DNA from: Gammaproteobacteria bacterium | GTDB taxonomy: Bacteria > Pseudomonadota > Gammaproteobacteria > UBA6429 > Thiohalophilaceae | NCBI GenBank assembly: GCA_016194635.1 | Contig: JACQBC010000017.1 | Location: forward strand, 62,001 to 126,000 | Length of the DNA stretch: 64,000 nucleotides | Direction of reading: 5' to 3' | Shown here: positions 45,776 through 54,945 of the stretch, one piece after another | Layout: each line of letters starts with the position of its first letter | How positions within the stretch are numbered: the first letter of the stretch is position 1 | Notes under the pieces: model-generated | The model's input: the letters and a program-made list of their open reading frames with translations, nothing else | Databases searched by the model: none | What the model was told of the DNA's origin: nothing | Translations under genes and position numbers: made by a program

Positions 45776-46825
45776 TTATGCGGCGTTTAACGCCGCGAGT
45801 TGCATCGTCAAACAATGCAGGCTGCCGTTTTGTTCGATAATCGGCAGGCAATCGATACCGATAATATTTCGCGCCGGGAAACACGACTGTAAATTTTCCA
45901 AGGCAATCGCGTCCGCCGGATCATTATACGTGGGCACTAACAGCGCGCCATTGATAATCAGGAAATTGGCGTAACTGGCCGGTAACCGGCGGCCGGCGTG
46001 GCTGTATTTGGCCCTGGGTAAGGGTAAGGGGATTAATGTGTAGGGAGTGGCGGTAGGTGTGCGTAATTGCTCTAGTTCCTGCCGCATCTTGGTCAAGGAT
46101 GGATAATGGTCGTCCTGTTGATCGCTACACTGCACATAGGCAAGGGTAGTGGCATCGCAAAAACGCGCCAGCATATCAATATGTCCATCCGTGTCATCCC
46201 CCTGCAGTTCACCGTGGCTCAACCAAAATACCCGCTCAATGCCCAACCGGGTTTTAAACAACTGTTGGTAATCCGTTTTGGTCATGGAAGGATTGCGACG
46301 GGGGCTGAGCAGGCAGCGTTCGGTGGTTAATACGCTACCTTGACCATCGGTATCGATCGCGCCGCCTTCGAGTATCACGGCGGAGGTATGCAGGGGCAGG
46401 TTACCCAAGCCCCCTTGGGCATGAAGCCGTTGACTGACAGTATCATCAAGCGTGGACGGGTATTTGCCACCCCAGCCGTTAAAACGGAAATCCAATAAGT
46501 AATCTCCGTGTTGGTCACGCAGGGACAGTGGACCGTAGTCGCGTACCCAGGTGTCATTGGTTTCGATCACCCAAAGTTGTACCGCCGCGAGGTTCACCTG
46601 ATTAATTTGCAGTAGGTGGTGTACCTGCTGACGGTGGGCTTCATTCAGGCAATTGACGATCACCGACTCATAGTCAGCGATAGCTTTAACAATGGCGATA
46701 AAGACGGGCTCAACCAGGGCTAAACGCTCGGCCCAATCACTGCGTGAATGTGGCCAGGTAAGGATTACCGCCGCTTGTCGACTCCATTCCGCCGGCCAGT
46801 GCGGAACACCGCGCACCCCTGGCAT
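45776..46825 (-). CDS. aguA: Agmatine deiminase
   Basis: Hydrolase of 349 residues converting agmatine to N-carbamoylputrescine and ammonia, first step of the agmatine route to putrescine. The family segments are WPAEWSRQAAVILTWPH, TNDTWVRDYGPL, DFRFNGWGGKYP, GELQGDDTDGHIDM and the catalytic Cys338 in NGSLHCLTMQ. The ATG at 46825 overlaps the stop of the preceding gene (TGATG), so it is coupled to that exported proline-rich protein. Confidence 0.94.
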   Translation of the reverse strand: MPGVRGVPHWPAEWSRQAAVILTWPHSRSDWAERLALVEPVFIAIVKAIADYESVIVNCLNEAHRQQVHHLLQINQVNLAAVQLWVIETNDTWVRDYGPLSLRDQHGDYLLDFRFNGWGGKYPSTLDDTVSQRLHAQGGLGNLPLHTSAVILEGGAIDTDGQGSVLTTERCLLSPRRNPSMTKTDYQQLFKTRLGIERVFWLSHGELQGDDTDGHIDMLARFCDATTLAYVQCSDQQDDHYPSLTKMRQELEQLRTPTATPYTLIPLPLPRAKYSHAGRRLPASYANFLIINGALLVPTYNDPADAIALENLQSCFPARNIIGIDCLPIIEQNGSLHCLTMQLAALNAA

Positions 46826-47298
46826 CAGGGCTCGTTCACCACGGCGTGTAATACCACATCGTTTTCAAAGAACACGGTAAAGTCCTTATATACCCAGCGT
46901 GAGATGGGAGGCTTACCGACCGGATCTACCTTTTCTATCGGAGTGCCAAATTTTGCCTCCACCTCGGGTTTTTTCATCCCGCGCCCGGGCAGGGTCACAC
47001 TGACGGATGGGCTGGGTGCCGGCAGGGTGAGCACATCACCACGGTGGGGCGTAGTAGCCGGGACCGCAGGTTCGGGAGCAGCCGAGGGGGTCTGTGCCTC
47101 GGGAGTGGGGGGTGAGGGGGTTACCGCGGCACCCTCTACCTCGGGAGGCGCTGATTCAGGATCTTGATCGCTGTCCGCCGCCGGGGTTTGTTCATCCTTG
47201 GGGAGGAGTTGGTCCATATCCAACGGCTCTGCGCTGGAACTCGGTGCGAGGACCGCAACACATAAACTCAGGAAAATTAATTGTATTAATAAACGCAT
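46825..47298 (-). CDS. Exported proline-rich protein, SmpA/OmlA-like tail, unknown function
   Basis: Periplasmic protein of 157 residues with a signal peptide at about 1-23. Residues 30-95 are Pro/Ala/Glu/Asp-rich and probably unfolded. The last 45 residues (LPGRGMKKPEVEAKFGTPIE, then ISRWVYKDFTVFFEN) form a compact conserved unit like the short SmpA/OmlA-type fold. ATG 47298 has AAGGAG well spaced before it; an in-frame ATG 21 codons upstream is less likely. Its end is coupled to aguA. Divergent from relA. Confidence 0.8.
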   Translation of the reverse strand: MRLLIQLIFLSLCVAVLAPSSSAEPLDMDQLLPKDEQTPAADSDQDPESAPPEVEGAAVTPSPPTPEAQTPSAAPEPAVPATTPHRGDVLTLPAPSPSVSVTLPGRGMKKPEVEAKFGTPIEKVDPVGKPPISRWVYKDFTVFFENDVVLHAVVNEP

Positions 47299-47328
47299 CG
47301 CCAACTCCTTCGTGCCCGGGTGGATAGG

Positions 47329-47357
47329 ATTGTTGTTAATTAAATTTAGGCTGTCAA
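47329..47357 (-). promoter_or_regulatory. Predicted sigma-70 promoter for the proline-rich protein and aguA
   Basis: On the minus strand a consensus TTGACA (47357-47352) and AACAAT (47334-47329) are 17 bases apart. Start near 47322, giving a leader of about 24 bases before the ATG at 47298. A TATACT at 47396-47401 on the other strand may serve relA. Confidence 0.5.
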
Positions 47358-47439
47358 TCACTTAGCCACTACTGTGAAAGCAGATGTTTAAAATCTATAC
47401 TGTTTGATAATCCTTAAGCCTGCCCCCACGTCCGCTAGT

Positions 47440-49653
47440 ATGGTTTATGTTGATACACGTTTTGTGACCCGCGAAGATGCTACCCAAGAACAGGTGGAGT
47501 CGTGGCTGCGTTCGCTGGGGTTTGGTCCCGAAACCGCGGATGCAGAGCAGATCCGGCGTGCCTTCACGGTGGCCAACCAAGCCCACAATCACCAACAACG
47601 CGCCTCCGGCGAACCTTATATCACACACGCCTTGGCGGTGGCGGAAATCTTGGTCCAACTGCGCTTGGATACCGATGCCATTGTCGCGGCGATTTTGCAC
47701 GATGTGGTGGAGGATACCGGGGTTAAATTAGCCGAGATCGAACAAATGTTCGGGGTTAATGTCGCGCGTCTGGTGGACGGGGTGACCAAGATGGGGGTCA
47801 TCGAACAACACGATTTGAATGAAAAAGCCGGCAAGGAACGCCTGCGGGTGGAGAACCTGCGTAAATTATTGCTCGCCATGGCCGAGGACGTGCGCGTGGT
47901 ATTGATTAAACTGGCGGATCGCCTGCACAACATGCGTACTCTCAAACACCTGCCAGAAGAAAAACAATTGCGGATCGCACGGGAAACCGCCGATATCTTT
48001 GCGCCCCTGGCCAACCGCTTGGGCATTTGGCAACTCAAATGGGAACTGGAGGATTTAGCATTTCGTTATCTAGAACCGGAAAATTATAAAAAAGTCGCGT
48101 TATTCCTCGATGAGCGGCGGGTTGACCGTGAGCGTTATATCAATAATGTCATTCTGATTATCAAATCCGAATTACGCAAGGCCGGGGTTGAGGCCGAGGT
48201 CAGTGGCCGACCTAAGCACCTGTGTAGCATCTGGCGCAAGATGCAGCGCAAGGGCGTGGATTTTCATGCTTTGCACGATGTGCGCGCGGTGCGGATCTTG
48301 GTGCCGCGGGTGCAGGATTGTTATGCGGCGCTGGGGGTGATCCACACCCTGTGGCGGCATATCCCGCGCGAATTTGATGACTACATTGCCACGCCGAAAG
48401 AAAATATGTACCAGTCGATCCACAGTGCTGTGATCGGCCCGGACGGTAAAACGCTGGAAGTGCAGATCCGTACCCACGATATGCACAAACAGGCCGAATT
48501 AGGCGTGGCGGCGCACTGGACGTATAAAGAAGGTAAACGCAGTGACGCCGGCTATGAACAAAAGATTACCTGGTTACGCCAGCTACTCGAATGGAAGGAT
48601 GAATCCAATGACGCCGGTGATTTTATCGACCGCTTCAAGTCGGAAGTCTTCCAAGACCGGGTTTACGTCATTACTCCACAAGGCGACATCATCGATCTGC
48701 CGCAAGGCGCCACCCCCTTGGATTTTGCCTACCACATCCATACGGACGTTGGACACCGATGCCGCGGCGCGCGCGTTAATGGGCGTATGGTGCAACTCAC
48801 CTATGAATTGAAAAACGGTGAGCAGGTGGAAATTATCACCACCCACCACGGACAACCCAGCCGGGATTGGTTAAATCCCTTATTGGGTTATTTAAAAACC
48901 TCACGGGCGCGATCCAAGGTTCAACATTGGTTTAAACAACAAGACCACTCGCTGCATATTGAAATGGGCCGTGAGGCCCTCGATAAGGACCTGCGGCGCA
49001 TCGGTATCCAGGGTAGCAATCACAGCACACTCGCCGAACAATTAAAATTTCCTAACGTTGAGGAATTTTACGCGGCCTATGGCCGGGGTGATATCACCAC
49101 CAATCAAATTGCCGCGCGTGGGCAGGTGTTGGTCGCCCCGGCAACACCGGCAAAACCGCCCAGCGGTGAAAGCGTTGCGAAACGCAGCGCGATTAATTCA
49201 ACCATACAAATCCAAGGTGTCGGTAATTTATTAACCCATCTTGGGCGGTGTTGTTCGCCCGCCCCCGGTGATACCATTGTCGGGTTTATTACCCGTGGAC
49301 GCGGGGTTACGATTCACCGCCATGATTGCCGCAATATAGTCCATATGGACGATGAAAAACGCACACGGCTTATTACCGTGGAGTGGGGTGGAGGTGCGCC
49401 CACCGAGACTTATTCGATTGATATTCGCATCGACGCTATCGATCGACAAGGATTGTTACGCGACATCCTCACAGTGTTGAGCAATGAAAAAGTAAATGTA
49501 ACCGCGGTGAATACCTTGTCGAATAAATCCGACAGCACCGCACAAATGAATCTGACCCTGGAAGTCACCGGCGTAGAACAATTAAACCGGGTCTTAACAC
49601 GTTTATCGCAACTCAACAATATCCAAGAAATCCGCCGCATGAGTCGTAGCTAA
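47440..49653 (+). CDS. relA: RelA/SpoT-family (p)ppGpp synthetase, RelA-type with intact HD domain
   Basis: Alarmone enzyme of 737 residues, close to the 744 of E. coli RelA, with the same MVYV-like start. The synthetase domain has EFDD at 311-314, the motif of RelA-type enzymes. Unlike E. coli RelA, the hydrolase domain keeps His63, His87, Asp88, Glu91, Asp92, Asp160 and Asn164 (HDVVEDTG, ADRLHNMRT). TGS, zinc-finger-like (CC...HRHDC) and ACT regions follow. ATG 47440 is chosen over a TTG upstream. It is probably able both to make and to degrade (p)ppGpp. Confidence 0.88.
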   Translation: MVYVDTRFVTREDATQEQVESWLRSLGFGPETADAEQIRRAFTVANQAHNHQQRASGEPYITHALAVAEILVQLRLDTDAIVAAILHDVVEDTGVKLAEIEQMFGVNVARLVDGVTKMGVIEQHDLNEKAGKERLRVENLRKLLLAMAEDVRVVLIKLADRLHNMRTLKHLPEEKQLRIARETADIFAPLANRLGIWQLKWELEDLAFRYLEPENYKKVALFLDERRVDRERYINNVILIIKSELRKAGVEAEVSGRPKHLCSIWRKMQRKGVDFHALHDVRAVRILVPRVQDCYAALGVIHTLWRHIPREFDDYIATPKENMYQSIHSAVIGPDGKTLEVQIRTHDMHKQAELGVAAHWTYKEGKRSDAGYEQKITWLRQLLEWKDESNDAGDFIDRFKSEVFQDRVYVITPQGDIIDLPQGATPLDFAYHIHTDVGHRCRGARVNGRMVQLTYELKNGEQVEIITTHHGQPSRDWLNPLLGYLKTSRARSKVQHWFKQQDHSLHIEMGREALDKDLRRIGIQGSNHSTLAEQLKFPNVEEFYAAYGRGDITTNQIAARGQVLVAPATPAKPPSGESVAKRSAINSTIQIQGVGNLLTHLGRCCSPAPGDTIVGFITRGRGVTIHRHDCRNIVHMDDEKRTRLITVEWGGGAPTETYSIDIRIDAIDRQGLLRDILTVLSNEKVNVTAVNTLSNKSDSTAQMNLTLEVTGVEQLNRVLTRLSQLNNIQEIRRMSRS

Positions 49654-49734
49654 CCCGCTTTCATCCGCACGCAGCTGCTACAAGCTGTTCAGCCTTGTGG
49701 AACACCGCTGGAGGATATGGTTTAATACGGCCCC

Positions 49735-50979
49735 ATGTATTTGCCGTTAGAGCTGTTCGTAGGTTTACGTTATACCCGTGCCAGACGCCGCAACGGGTTT
49801 ATTTCACTGATATCCTTCATTTCAATCCTGTGTATTATTCTTGGGGTGATGACCCTGATCATCGTGCTGTCGGTGATGAACGGCTTTGAAAAAGAAGTAC
49901 GCGAACGTATCCTGAATATGATTGCCCATATCACCGTATCCAATTTTGAAGGTCAGTTAACCCAATGGCCGCAAGTTATCGCCCAGGTACGTAAAAATCC
50001 CGCGGTTGTCGGCGCCGCGCCGTATGTGCAAGCCGAAGGCATGTTGATCAATCGCAATAACGTCCGTGGCGCTATTTTTCGCGGCATCGACCCAACCCAG
50101 GAGCAGGCCGTATCGAAGGTTGCCGAACATATGACGGCTGGAAAATTAGAAAATTTACATCCGGGTGAATTTGGCATTATCCTAGGCCATAATCTAGCGC
50201 AAACCCTCGGGGTTGATCTCGGTGATAAAGTCACCGTTGTCACCCCCAGCGCGAATATCACACCGGCCGGCGTCATGCCGCGTTTGAAGCGTTTTACGGT
50301 GGTGGGGATTTTTCAAGTCAATTACTACGAATATGACAGCGCCGTCGGCTTAATAAATTTGGACGATGCGCGGCGCGTGTTTCAGCTTGGGGATAATGTC
50401 AGCGGTATACAGGTGCAGGTACAAAATCTATTGCAAGTCAATTCAGTGACTCAATCACTGCGCGAGCAGTTACCCGATTATTGGGTGCGGGATTGGAGTT
50501 ACTACCATGCTAATTGGTTTAAAGCAGTTAAGATGGAAAAAACCATGATATCGCTGTTATTGTTTTTGGTGATATTGGTGGCGGCAATCAATATTATCTC
50601 CACCCTGGTGATGGTGGTCACTGAAAAACGATCCGATATCGCTATTCTGCGCACCTTTGGCGCCCCCACCGCCACCATCATGCGAATTTTTATCGTGCAA
50701 GGCAGCATCATCGGAATTGCGGGAACATTATTAGGAGGTATCACGGGTGTAGTGATCGCGCTAAATATAGAATCGATGTACCACTGGGTGGGGACACATT
50801 GGGGATTTCAGCCGATCGATCCCTCGGTTTACCTTATTCCCGATTTACCCAGCGATCTCCATTGGGATCAAGTGATCTATATATGCACCGCCTCGTTGAT
50901 CACCTCCATCGTCGCAACCATTCTTCCCGCCTTGCGCGCCAGCCGCACCCAACCTGCCGACGCGCTGCGTTACGAATAG
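49735..50979 (+). CDS. Lipoprotein-releasing permease LolC/LolE-type (LolF-like)
   Basis: Inner-membrane permease of 414 residues extracting lipoproteins from the inner membrane for LolA. One N-terminal helix (RNGFISLISFISILCIILGVM) is followed by a large periplasmic domain and three C-terminal helices, the MacB/LolC layout. Only one such gene is seen with lolD, and no lolE follows, so it may act as a homodimer as reported for LolF in some gammaproteobacteria. It precedes lolD by nine bases. Confidence 0.9.
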   Translation: MYLPLELFVGLRYTRARRRNGFISLISFISILCIILGVMTLIIVLSVMNGFEKEVRERILNMIAHITVSNFEGQLTQWPQVIAQVRKNPAVVGAAPYVQAEGMLINRNNVRGAIFRGIDPTQEQAVSKVAEHMTAGKLENLHPGEFGIILGHNLAQTLGVDLGDKVTVVTPSANITPAGVMPRLKRFTVVGIFQVNYYEYDSAVGLINLDDARRVFQLGDNVSGIQVQVQNLLQVNSVTQSLREQLPDYWVRDWSYYHANWFKAVKMEKTMISLLLFLVILVAAINIISTLVMVVTEKRSDIAILRTFGAPTATIMRIFIVQGSIIGIAGTLLGGITGVVIALNIESMYHWVGTHWGFQPIDPSVYLIPDLPSDLHWDQVIYICTASLITSIVATILPALRASRTQPADALRYE

Positions 50980-50988
50980 ATTCCACCC

Positions 50989-51657
50989 ATGGTGATTCAA
51001 TGCCGCAATCTCTCTAAAACGTTCACCGAAGGGCCAACTCCAGTGGAGGTGTTGCGTTCAATTGATTTGGATATTGGCAGTGGTGAGCAAGTTGCGATTG
51101 TCGGGGCCTCAGGCTCAGGTAAAAGTACCTTATTGCACCTGCTGGGAGGGCTGGATTTACCTACCGCGGGCGAGGTAACGGTCGACGGCCAGCGCATGCA
51201 TCAATTAAATGACAACGCGCGCGGTGCACTGCGCAACCGGACCTTGGGATTTGTGTATCAGTTTCATCACTTGTTGATGGAATTTACCGCCTTAGAAAAC
51301 GTCGCGATGCCGCTGCTGGTGCGTGGTACAGGGGTTGCGTCAACCGTCCAAGCCGCCACCACATTATTACAGCGTGTCGGCTTAGAGCATCGCCTGCAGC
51401 ATAAGCCCAATGAGCTGTCCGGCGGAGAGCGGCAACGGGTCGCCGTGGCCCGTGCGTTGATCACCCAACCTAAATGTGTCCTGGCCGATGAACCCACCGG
51501 CAACCTCGACACTACCACGGCCGACCAGGTGTACGAACTCATGCTTGAATTGAATCGCGACTATCAAACCAGTTTTTTGGTGGTTACCCATGACACCCGT
51601 TTTGCAGCGAAAATGGATCGCGTATTGCACTTGAATAATGGAAGACTCCAACAATAA
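50989..51657 (+). CDS. lolD: Lipoprotein-releasing system ATP-binding protein
   Basis: ATPase of 222 residues powering lipoprotein release with the permease just upstream. Walker [10 protein letters not shown] is at 39-47, the signature [12 protein letters not shown] about 144-155, and Walker [10 protein letters not shown] near 165. [18 protein letters not shown] is a LolD-like segment. Its end is followed by 256 bases holding palindromic repeat copy B. Confidence 0.95.
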   Translation: MVIQCRNLSKTFTEGPTPVEVLRSIDLDIGSGEQVAIVGASGSGKSTLLHLLGGLDLPTAGEVTVDGQRMHQLNDNARGALRNRTLGFVYQFHHLLMEFTALENVAMPLLVRGTGVASTVQAATTLLQRVGLEHRLQHKPNELSGGERQRVAVARALITQPKCVLADEPTGNLDTTTADQVYELMLELNRDYQTSFLVVTHDTRFAAKMDRVLHLNNGRLQQ

Positions 51658-51736
51658 TAAATAGATAGAGCCTTTATTTAAAGTAAAATAAATACAGCTG
51701 CGCGAAACGGCATGGCAGAGTCAACCCATTACATAC

Positions 51737-51869
51737 TAATGAGTCGCATGGAAAGGGATACCCTCCCACCAAGACCGTCAGCCGCAGGGATGCTGCTGTC
51801 GAGTCTACAAGGATGTATTGACGGCGTGTCTTGGTGGGAGGGTATCCTGTCGATGTGACTCCGTAATAA
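51737..51869 (+). repeat. Palindromic intergenic repeat, copy B
   Basis: A 133-base near-palindrome closely matching copy A at 42790-42920, in the same orientation. GGATACCCTCCCACCAAGAC on the left arm pairs perfectly with the right arm, and the outer GAGTC parts pair too. Relative to A, the C-run/G-run differs on both arms in a way that keeps pairing. It lies between lolD and comEC. Short open frames through it are hairpin translations. Confidence 0.9.
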
Positions 51870-51913
51870 GCATTGTGTAGGGTGCTGGGCTGTACTAGGA
51901 TGGCCGCAGGCAC

Positions 51914-54244
51914 ATGGATTGTGAGCAAGAGATGCGAACTGGAGCCCTGGCATGGCTGTGTGGGATTTTGCTCTTACAGCAATTACCGACCCAGCCCGCG
52001 TTATTTTCTCTAATCTTTTTCCCTGTATTGCTCCTCGGATTATACCGTGCACGCTCGTCAATACTGCGTTTATTGGCCTGGGCAGGTGCTGGATTTTTAT
52101 GGGCCTTGTTTTACACCCTGCTGTTGGCCCCCATTCCCCTGGCAAACGAGCTGGTGGGTAAAGATCTACAGGTAGAAGGCTATGTCGCCTCGCTTCCGGA
52201 GATCCAGGCGGAGATAACCCGGTTTAAGTTTGACGTGGTGAAAGTGATCGTCCCCTCGACGGCCAAACTTTCTCATACCCTGCGTTTGAGCTGGCGGCTG
52301 CCGCCGGCAACCGTCCTGCACCCGGGGGACTATTGGCGTTTAACAGTGCGATTAAAACCACCGCATAATTTTCACAACCCCGGCGGTTTTGATCACCAAG
52401 CCTGGTTGTACGAACAGGGTATCGGGGCAACCGGTTACGTGCGCAATGCGACCGGCACGCTGCGCGTCGCCGAAGCGGGTTGGGTGTATCCGGTGCAGTG
52501 TATCCGGGCTGTCCTACGTGAGCGTATTCGCCAAGCCTTAGCCGAACAGCCTTACCGTCGCGTGGTGATCGCATTGGTACTGGGGGAACAGGCCGGATTG
52601 AACGGTAGCGATTGGCGTTTGTTGCGCACCACCGGAACGGCACATCTGCTCGCGATTTCGGGGTTACATATCAGTTTGCTGGCAGGGCTGTGTTTTATCT
52701 TGGCCCGTTGGGGGTGGAGCTGTTCGTACCGCTTGACCCAGCGATTGGCGGCCCCCCGTGCGGCGGCACTCATCGCGCTGGTGGTCGCTGTGGGGTATTC
52801 GGCCCTGGCGGGATTTTCCATTCCCACCCAACGTTCCTGCGTAATGTTATGCCTGGGGTTTATGGCCCTCTTTTTCGGACGGCCGATCCGCGCCAGTGAT
52901 TTGCTGGCCCTGGCCTTGCTTGTGCTCTTGGGCTGGGATCCCTTTGCCGTGGTCACCAGTGGGTTCTGGCTGTCGTTTGTGGCCGTAGCGATTATTTTTT
53001 ACGTCTTGGTGGGGCATTCGCATTACAAACACTCCCTGTGGCGAAACGCGCTGTGGATGCAGGTGTGCATCAGTGTCGGCTTGATCCCGTTATTGGTAAT
53101 GCTTTTTGAACAGGTACCGGTGTATTCACCCCTGGTGAATCTGATCGCCGCGCCGTTGGTGACGTATCTGATTGTGCCGCTGTTAATGGCGGGCACCGGG
53201 CTGTTGTTCCTCTGGTCCAGCGCCGGTCAAACCGTGTTGCTGGCAGGCTGCGGCCTGCTCGAGCTACTGTGGCGGCTACTAGGGTGGTTCGATCAGCTAC
53301 CCTACGCAACCCTAGGTTTTCCAAGCCCGACCTGGCTAAGCGTGGTGCTGGCGCTGCTGGGTTTGGGGTTGATGGTGCTTCCCCGGGGAATTCCGGCCCG
53401 GTGGCTTGGCCTGCTACCCTTGTTAGCACTGTTTTTCCCTGCCGTGAAACTCCCCGCGGCGAGGGAGGCGTATCTCACGTTATTAGACGTGGGGCAGGGA
53501 CTTAGTATTGTGGTTCAAACCCAGCAGCACCTGTTGGTCTTTGATACCGGGCCTAAATTCTCGGATCAATTTAATACCGGTGAAGCGGTTATCGCCCCGT
53601 TTTTGCGTCATAACGGCTACTCGCGGATTGATCGTTTAATTATCAGCCATGCGGATAATGATCACTTGGGAGGTGCCGAAGGTTTAAGCAAGCAGTTAGC
53701 TGTGTTATCGGTTTTATCCAGCGTGCCACAGCGCCTGCCTTGGACAGTGGCGGAGCGTTGCGAGGCCGGTCAAGCGTGGACCTGGGATGGCGTACGGTTT
53801 GAGATTGTCCATCCCTGGGCGGTGGACTATCGCAATAAAACCAAGGAAAATAACCTGTCATGCGTACTGCGGATCAGCAGCGGTAGCCACGTGCTCTTGC
53901 TCACCGGCGATATCGAGGCCGCGGCCGAACAACAGCTGCTCGAACGCTCGCGGGGGTTGCTGGCCGCGGATATCGTGGTGGTTCCCCACCATGGCAGCCT
54001 TACTTCCTCAACAGCGGCCTTTGTCCAGGCGGTGCACCCGCGTTATGCTTTATTCGCGACCGGACAATTCAATCGTTTTGGGTTTCCACGCGCGGCGGTG
54101 GTCGAACGTTATTACCGCGTTAATGCGCAATTACTTAACACGGCTAACGAAGGGGCAATCCGCGTATGGCTTCGCCCCGAGGTCCCCGTGGAAGCGCCAC
54201 AGACCTACCGTGCCACACAGCAACGTTTCTGGCATCCCCCTTAA
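51914..54244 (+). CDS. comEC: DNA internalization protein ComEC/Rec2
   Basis: Competence channel of 776 residues. Several N-terminal helices and a soluble OB-like domain (about 75-170) precede the competence membrane domain (LLRTTGTAHLLAISGLHISLL). The C-terminal metallo-beta-lactamase-like domain has ISHADNDHLGG and VVPHHGSLTS, the putative single-strand nuclease. ATG 51914 is used; ATG 51932 is an alternative. A full-length reading frame suggests DNA uptake is possible if pilus genes exist elsewhere. Confidence 0.92.
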   Translation: MDCEQEMRTGALAWLCGILLLQQLPTQPALFSLIFFPVLLLGLYRARSSILRLLAWAGAGFLWALFYTLLLAPIPLANELVGKDLQVEGYVASLPEIQAEITRFKFDVVKVIVPSTAKLSHTLRLSWRLPPATVLHPGDYWRLTVRLKPPHNFHNPGGFDHQAWLYEQGIGATGYVRNATGTLRVAEAGWVYPVQCIRAVLRERIRQALAEQPYRRVVIALVLGEQAGLNGSDWRLLRTTGTAHLLAISGLHISLLAGLCFILARWGWSCSYRLTQRLAAPRAAALIALVVAVGYSALAGFSIPTQRSCVMLCLGFMALFFGRPIRASDLLALALLVLLGWDPFAVVTSGFWLSFVAVAIIFYVLVGHSHYKHSLWRNALWMQVCISVGLIPLLVMLFEQVPVYSPLVNLIAAPLVTYLIVPLLMAGTGLLFLWSSAGQTVLLAGCGLLELLWRLLGWFDQLPYATLGFPSPTWLSVVLALLGLGLMVLPRGIPARWLGLLPLLALFFPAVKLPAAREAYLTLLDVGQGLSIVVQTQQHLLVFDTGPKFSDQFNTGEAVIAPFLRHNGYSRIDRLIISHADNDHLGGAEGLSKQLAVLSVLSSVPQRLPWTVAERCEAGQAWTWDGVRFEIVHPWAVDYRNKTKENNLSCVLRISSGSHVLLLTGDIEAAAEQQLLERSRGLLAADIVVVPHHGSLTSSTAAFVQAVHPRYALFATGQFNRFGFPRAAVVERYYRVNAQLLNTANEGAIRVWLRPEVPVEAPQTYRATQQRFWHPP

Positions 54245-54251
54245 TACCAAA

Positions 54252-54280
54252 TCCTCCCTATCGGTGAAGGGAGGAGTTTT
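54252..54280 (+). terminator. Rho-independent terminator after comEC
   Basis: TCCTCCCT (54252-54259) pairs perfectly with AGGGAGGA (54268-54275) around an eight-base loop, followed by GTTTTG. It separates comEC from the ExbB-type gene. Confidence 0.65.
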
Positions 54281-54327
54281 GTTAAAGTACTCCGGGTTGT
54301 TTATGGTGCACAAAAGGGGTCGTTTCG

Positions 54328-54942
54328 GTGTTTGAAATCTTACTGGCAGGCGGTTGGGTCTTGTATTTCGGTCTGTTGCCATTATCGGTGTTGGGGATGG
54401 CGATTATTGCAGAACGGTTTTGGTCACTGCGCAGTGCGCGTATCGCACCCGCAGGGCTGATTTCTCAGGTGTGGCAATGGTATAAGTCCAATTCCTTGGA
54501 TGAGCAACGGATTCAGTCGCTGGGAAATAACTCACCGCTGGGCCGGGTGCTGGCGGCCGGGATCGCAAACCGGCAATTTTCACGGGAGGTCATGCGTGAA
54601 AGTATGGAAACCGTCGGCCGCCAAGTGGCTCACGAGTTAAATCGTTATCTCACCATGTTAGGCAGTATTGCCGCCGGCGCGCCCTTGGTAGGTTTATTGG
54701 GCACGGTGTTTGGTATGATCCGCGCGTTCGCCGACATCAGCGCGCATGGGGTGGGTAATCCCCAGATCGTGGGTGGCGGTATCTCCGAAGCCTTGATTAA
54801 CACGGCGGCCGGTTTGACGATTGCGATTCCAGCGTTATTCTTTTATCGGTTTTTCCGCGCCCGGGTGGAAACCATGGTCATGAAAATGGAAGACGAAGCC
54901 GGCAAATTAGTCGATATCTTTTATAGTGAAAAGAAGAAATAA
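54328..54942 (+). CDS. ExbB/TolQ-family proton channel subunit
   Basis: Inner-membrane protein of 204 residues with three helices: the first near 8-30, and two in the conserved region around YLTMLGSIAAGAPLVGLLGTVFGMI (about 110-140) and ISEALINTAAGLTIAIPALFFY. This region forms the proton channel with ExbD. Starts at GTG 54328. Ordered exbB-exbD-msbA, as in Pseudomonas; the real energised partner (TonB, Tol or lipid export) is unknown. Confidence 0.9.
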   Translation: MFEILLAGGWVLYFGLLPLSVLGMAIIAERFWSLRSARIAPAGLISQVWQWYKSNSLDEQRIQSLGNNSPLGRVLAAGIANRQFSREVMRESMETVGRQVAHELNRYLTMLGSIAAGAPLVGLLGTVFGMIRAFADISAHGVGNPQIVGGGISEALINTAAGLTIAIPALFFYRFFRARVETMVMKMEDEAGKLVDIFYSEKKK

Positions 54943-54945
54943 CCC

